Shown: positions 5,442 through 5,705 of the stretch, piece by piece
Layout of the letters: each line of letters starts with the position of its first letter
Numbering within the stretch: position 1 is the first letter of the stretch
Assembly (NCBI GenBank): GCA_947175975.1
Contig: CAMWOX010000111.1
Coordinates: forward strand, 1-5,705
Reading direction: 5' to 3'
DNA length: 5,705 nucleotides
Source: an uncultured Ruminococcus sp.
Lineage (GTDB): Bacteria; Bacillota; Clostridia; Oscillospirales; Ruminococcaceae
Translations under genes and position numbers: made by a program
The notes under the pieces: generated by a model
Told to the model about the DNA's origin: nothing
Database searches by the model: none
Seen by the model: the letters and a program-made list of their open reading frames with translations, nothing else

Positions 5442-5705
5442 ATGAAAAGTTTTTCCTACGTTGCAACCACTGCTGCGGGTAAGCAGGTCAAAGGAACTAT
5501 CAACGCTGAGGACGCAAGGGAATTTGCGACAAAAGCCAAAGAAAAAGGGCTGACAGTTACCAAGTACGAGGAAAAAGAAATCGGCAAAAAAAAGACGATT
5601 AAGAAATTCAGCACCAAAGATCTGGCGTTTAACTGTAGACAGCTTGCTGCTATGCTGACTTCCGGTTTGACACTCGTCAAAGCTTTGGACATTCTTAGCA
5701 AAGAA
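5442..5705 (+). CDS. gspF: GspF/PilC-type inner-membrane platform protein, type IV pilus or type II secretion (5' part only)
   Basis: The first 88 codons of a type II secretion F-family protein, the polytopic membrane platform that works with the GspE/PilB ATPase to extrude pilin-like subunits. The N-terminus matches the family plan: FSYVATTAAGKQVKGTINAE at 4-23 (the usual Y-x-A-x-x-x-x-G-x-x-x-x-G-x-x-x-A opening), a helix ending in KEKGLTVTKYEE, a lysine-rich linker (48-55), and the start of the first T2SSF domain, STKDLAFNCRQLAAMLTSGL at 57-76. The membrane segments lie beyond the window. The ATG at 5442 is fixed by GGAGG at 5430-5434, seven bases upstream. The gene is complete at its start and cut at the right edge. 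Whether it belongs to a type IV pilus, a competence-type pseudopilus or another system cannot be decided here; the name gspF stands for the family. Confidence 0.92.
   Translation, partial: MKSFSYVATTAAGKQVKGTINAEDAREFATKAKEKGLTVTKYEEKEIGKKKTIKKFSTKDLAFNCRQLAAMLTSGLTLVKALDILSKE

Noticed and set aside
5300..5482. Plus-strand frame of 60 codons leading into the GspF gene
   Set aside because: Overlaps the gspF promoter, ribosome binding site and first codons in another frame; composition reflects AT-rich intergenic DNA.

Overview
The window looks like chromosomal DNA of a low-to-moderate GC member of the Bacillota, most likely class Clostridia. A Ruminococcus-like (Oscillospiraceae) organism is my best guess, from general family resemblance only. 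The reasons are strong AGGAGG-type ribosome binding sites, TGnTATAAT-type promoters, very AT-rich intergenic DNA, a short Bacillota-type GlgB, a CobW-type G3E GTPase, and a GspF/PilC gene in a Gram-positive setting. I see no insertion sequence, phage gene, CRISPR array, tRNA or rRNA.

Layout. Everything left of about 4.4 kb reads on the minus strand and everything right of it on the plus strand. From left to right: a G3E/CobW GTPase that runs off the left edge (1-705, minus); a small membrane-anchored protein with a DUF2500-like C-terminal domain (889-1341, minus), which starts four bases after the galE stop; galE, UDP-glucose 4-epimerase (1346-2356, minus); glgB, glycogen branching enzyme (2521-4341, minus); a TetR-family regulator (4514-5095, plus); a 346-base AT-rich gap; and the first 88 codons of a GspF/PilC inner-membrane protein of a type IV pilus or type II secretion machine (5442 to the right edge, plus).

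How the parts fit. GalE interconverts UDP-glucose and UDP-galactose, and GlgB adds alpha-1,6 branches to glycogen, so the middle of the window concerns sugar-nucleotide and storage-polysaccharide metabolism. The other glycogen genes (glgA, glgC, glgD, glgP) are not in view. The small membrane protein is translationally linked to galE, but its role is unknown. The GTPase and the GspF gene are functionally separate units with their own promoters.

Regulation. Five good sigma-A promoters can be read, all with 17-base spacers. Four have an unusual TTGCA(T/A/G) -35 box and four have an extended TGn -10. The most striking arrangement is between glgB and the TetR gene. The two divergent promoters overlap so closely that their identical extended -10 elements form a perfect inverted repeat (4396-4416). 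This makes the two promoters probably mutually exclusive and offers a candidate operator. I found no clearly novel multi-gene system; the observations below are modest and graded accordingly.
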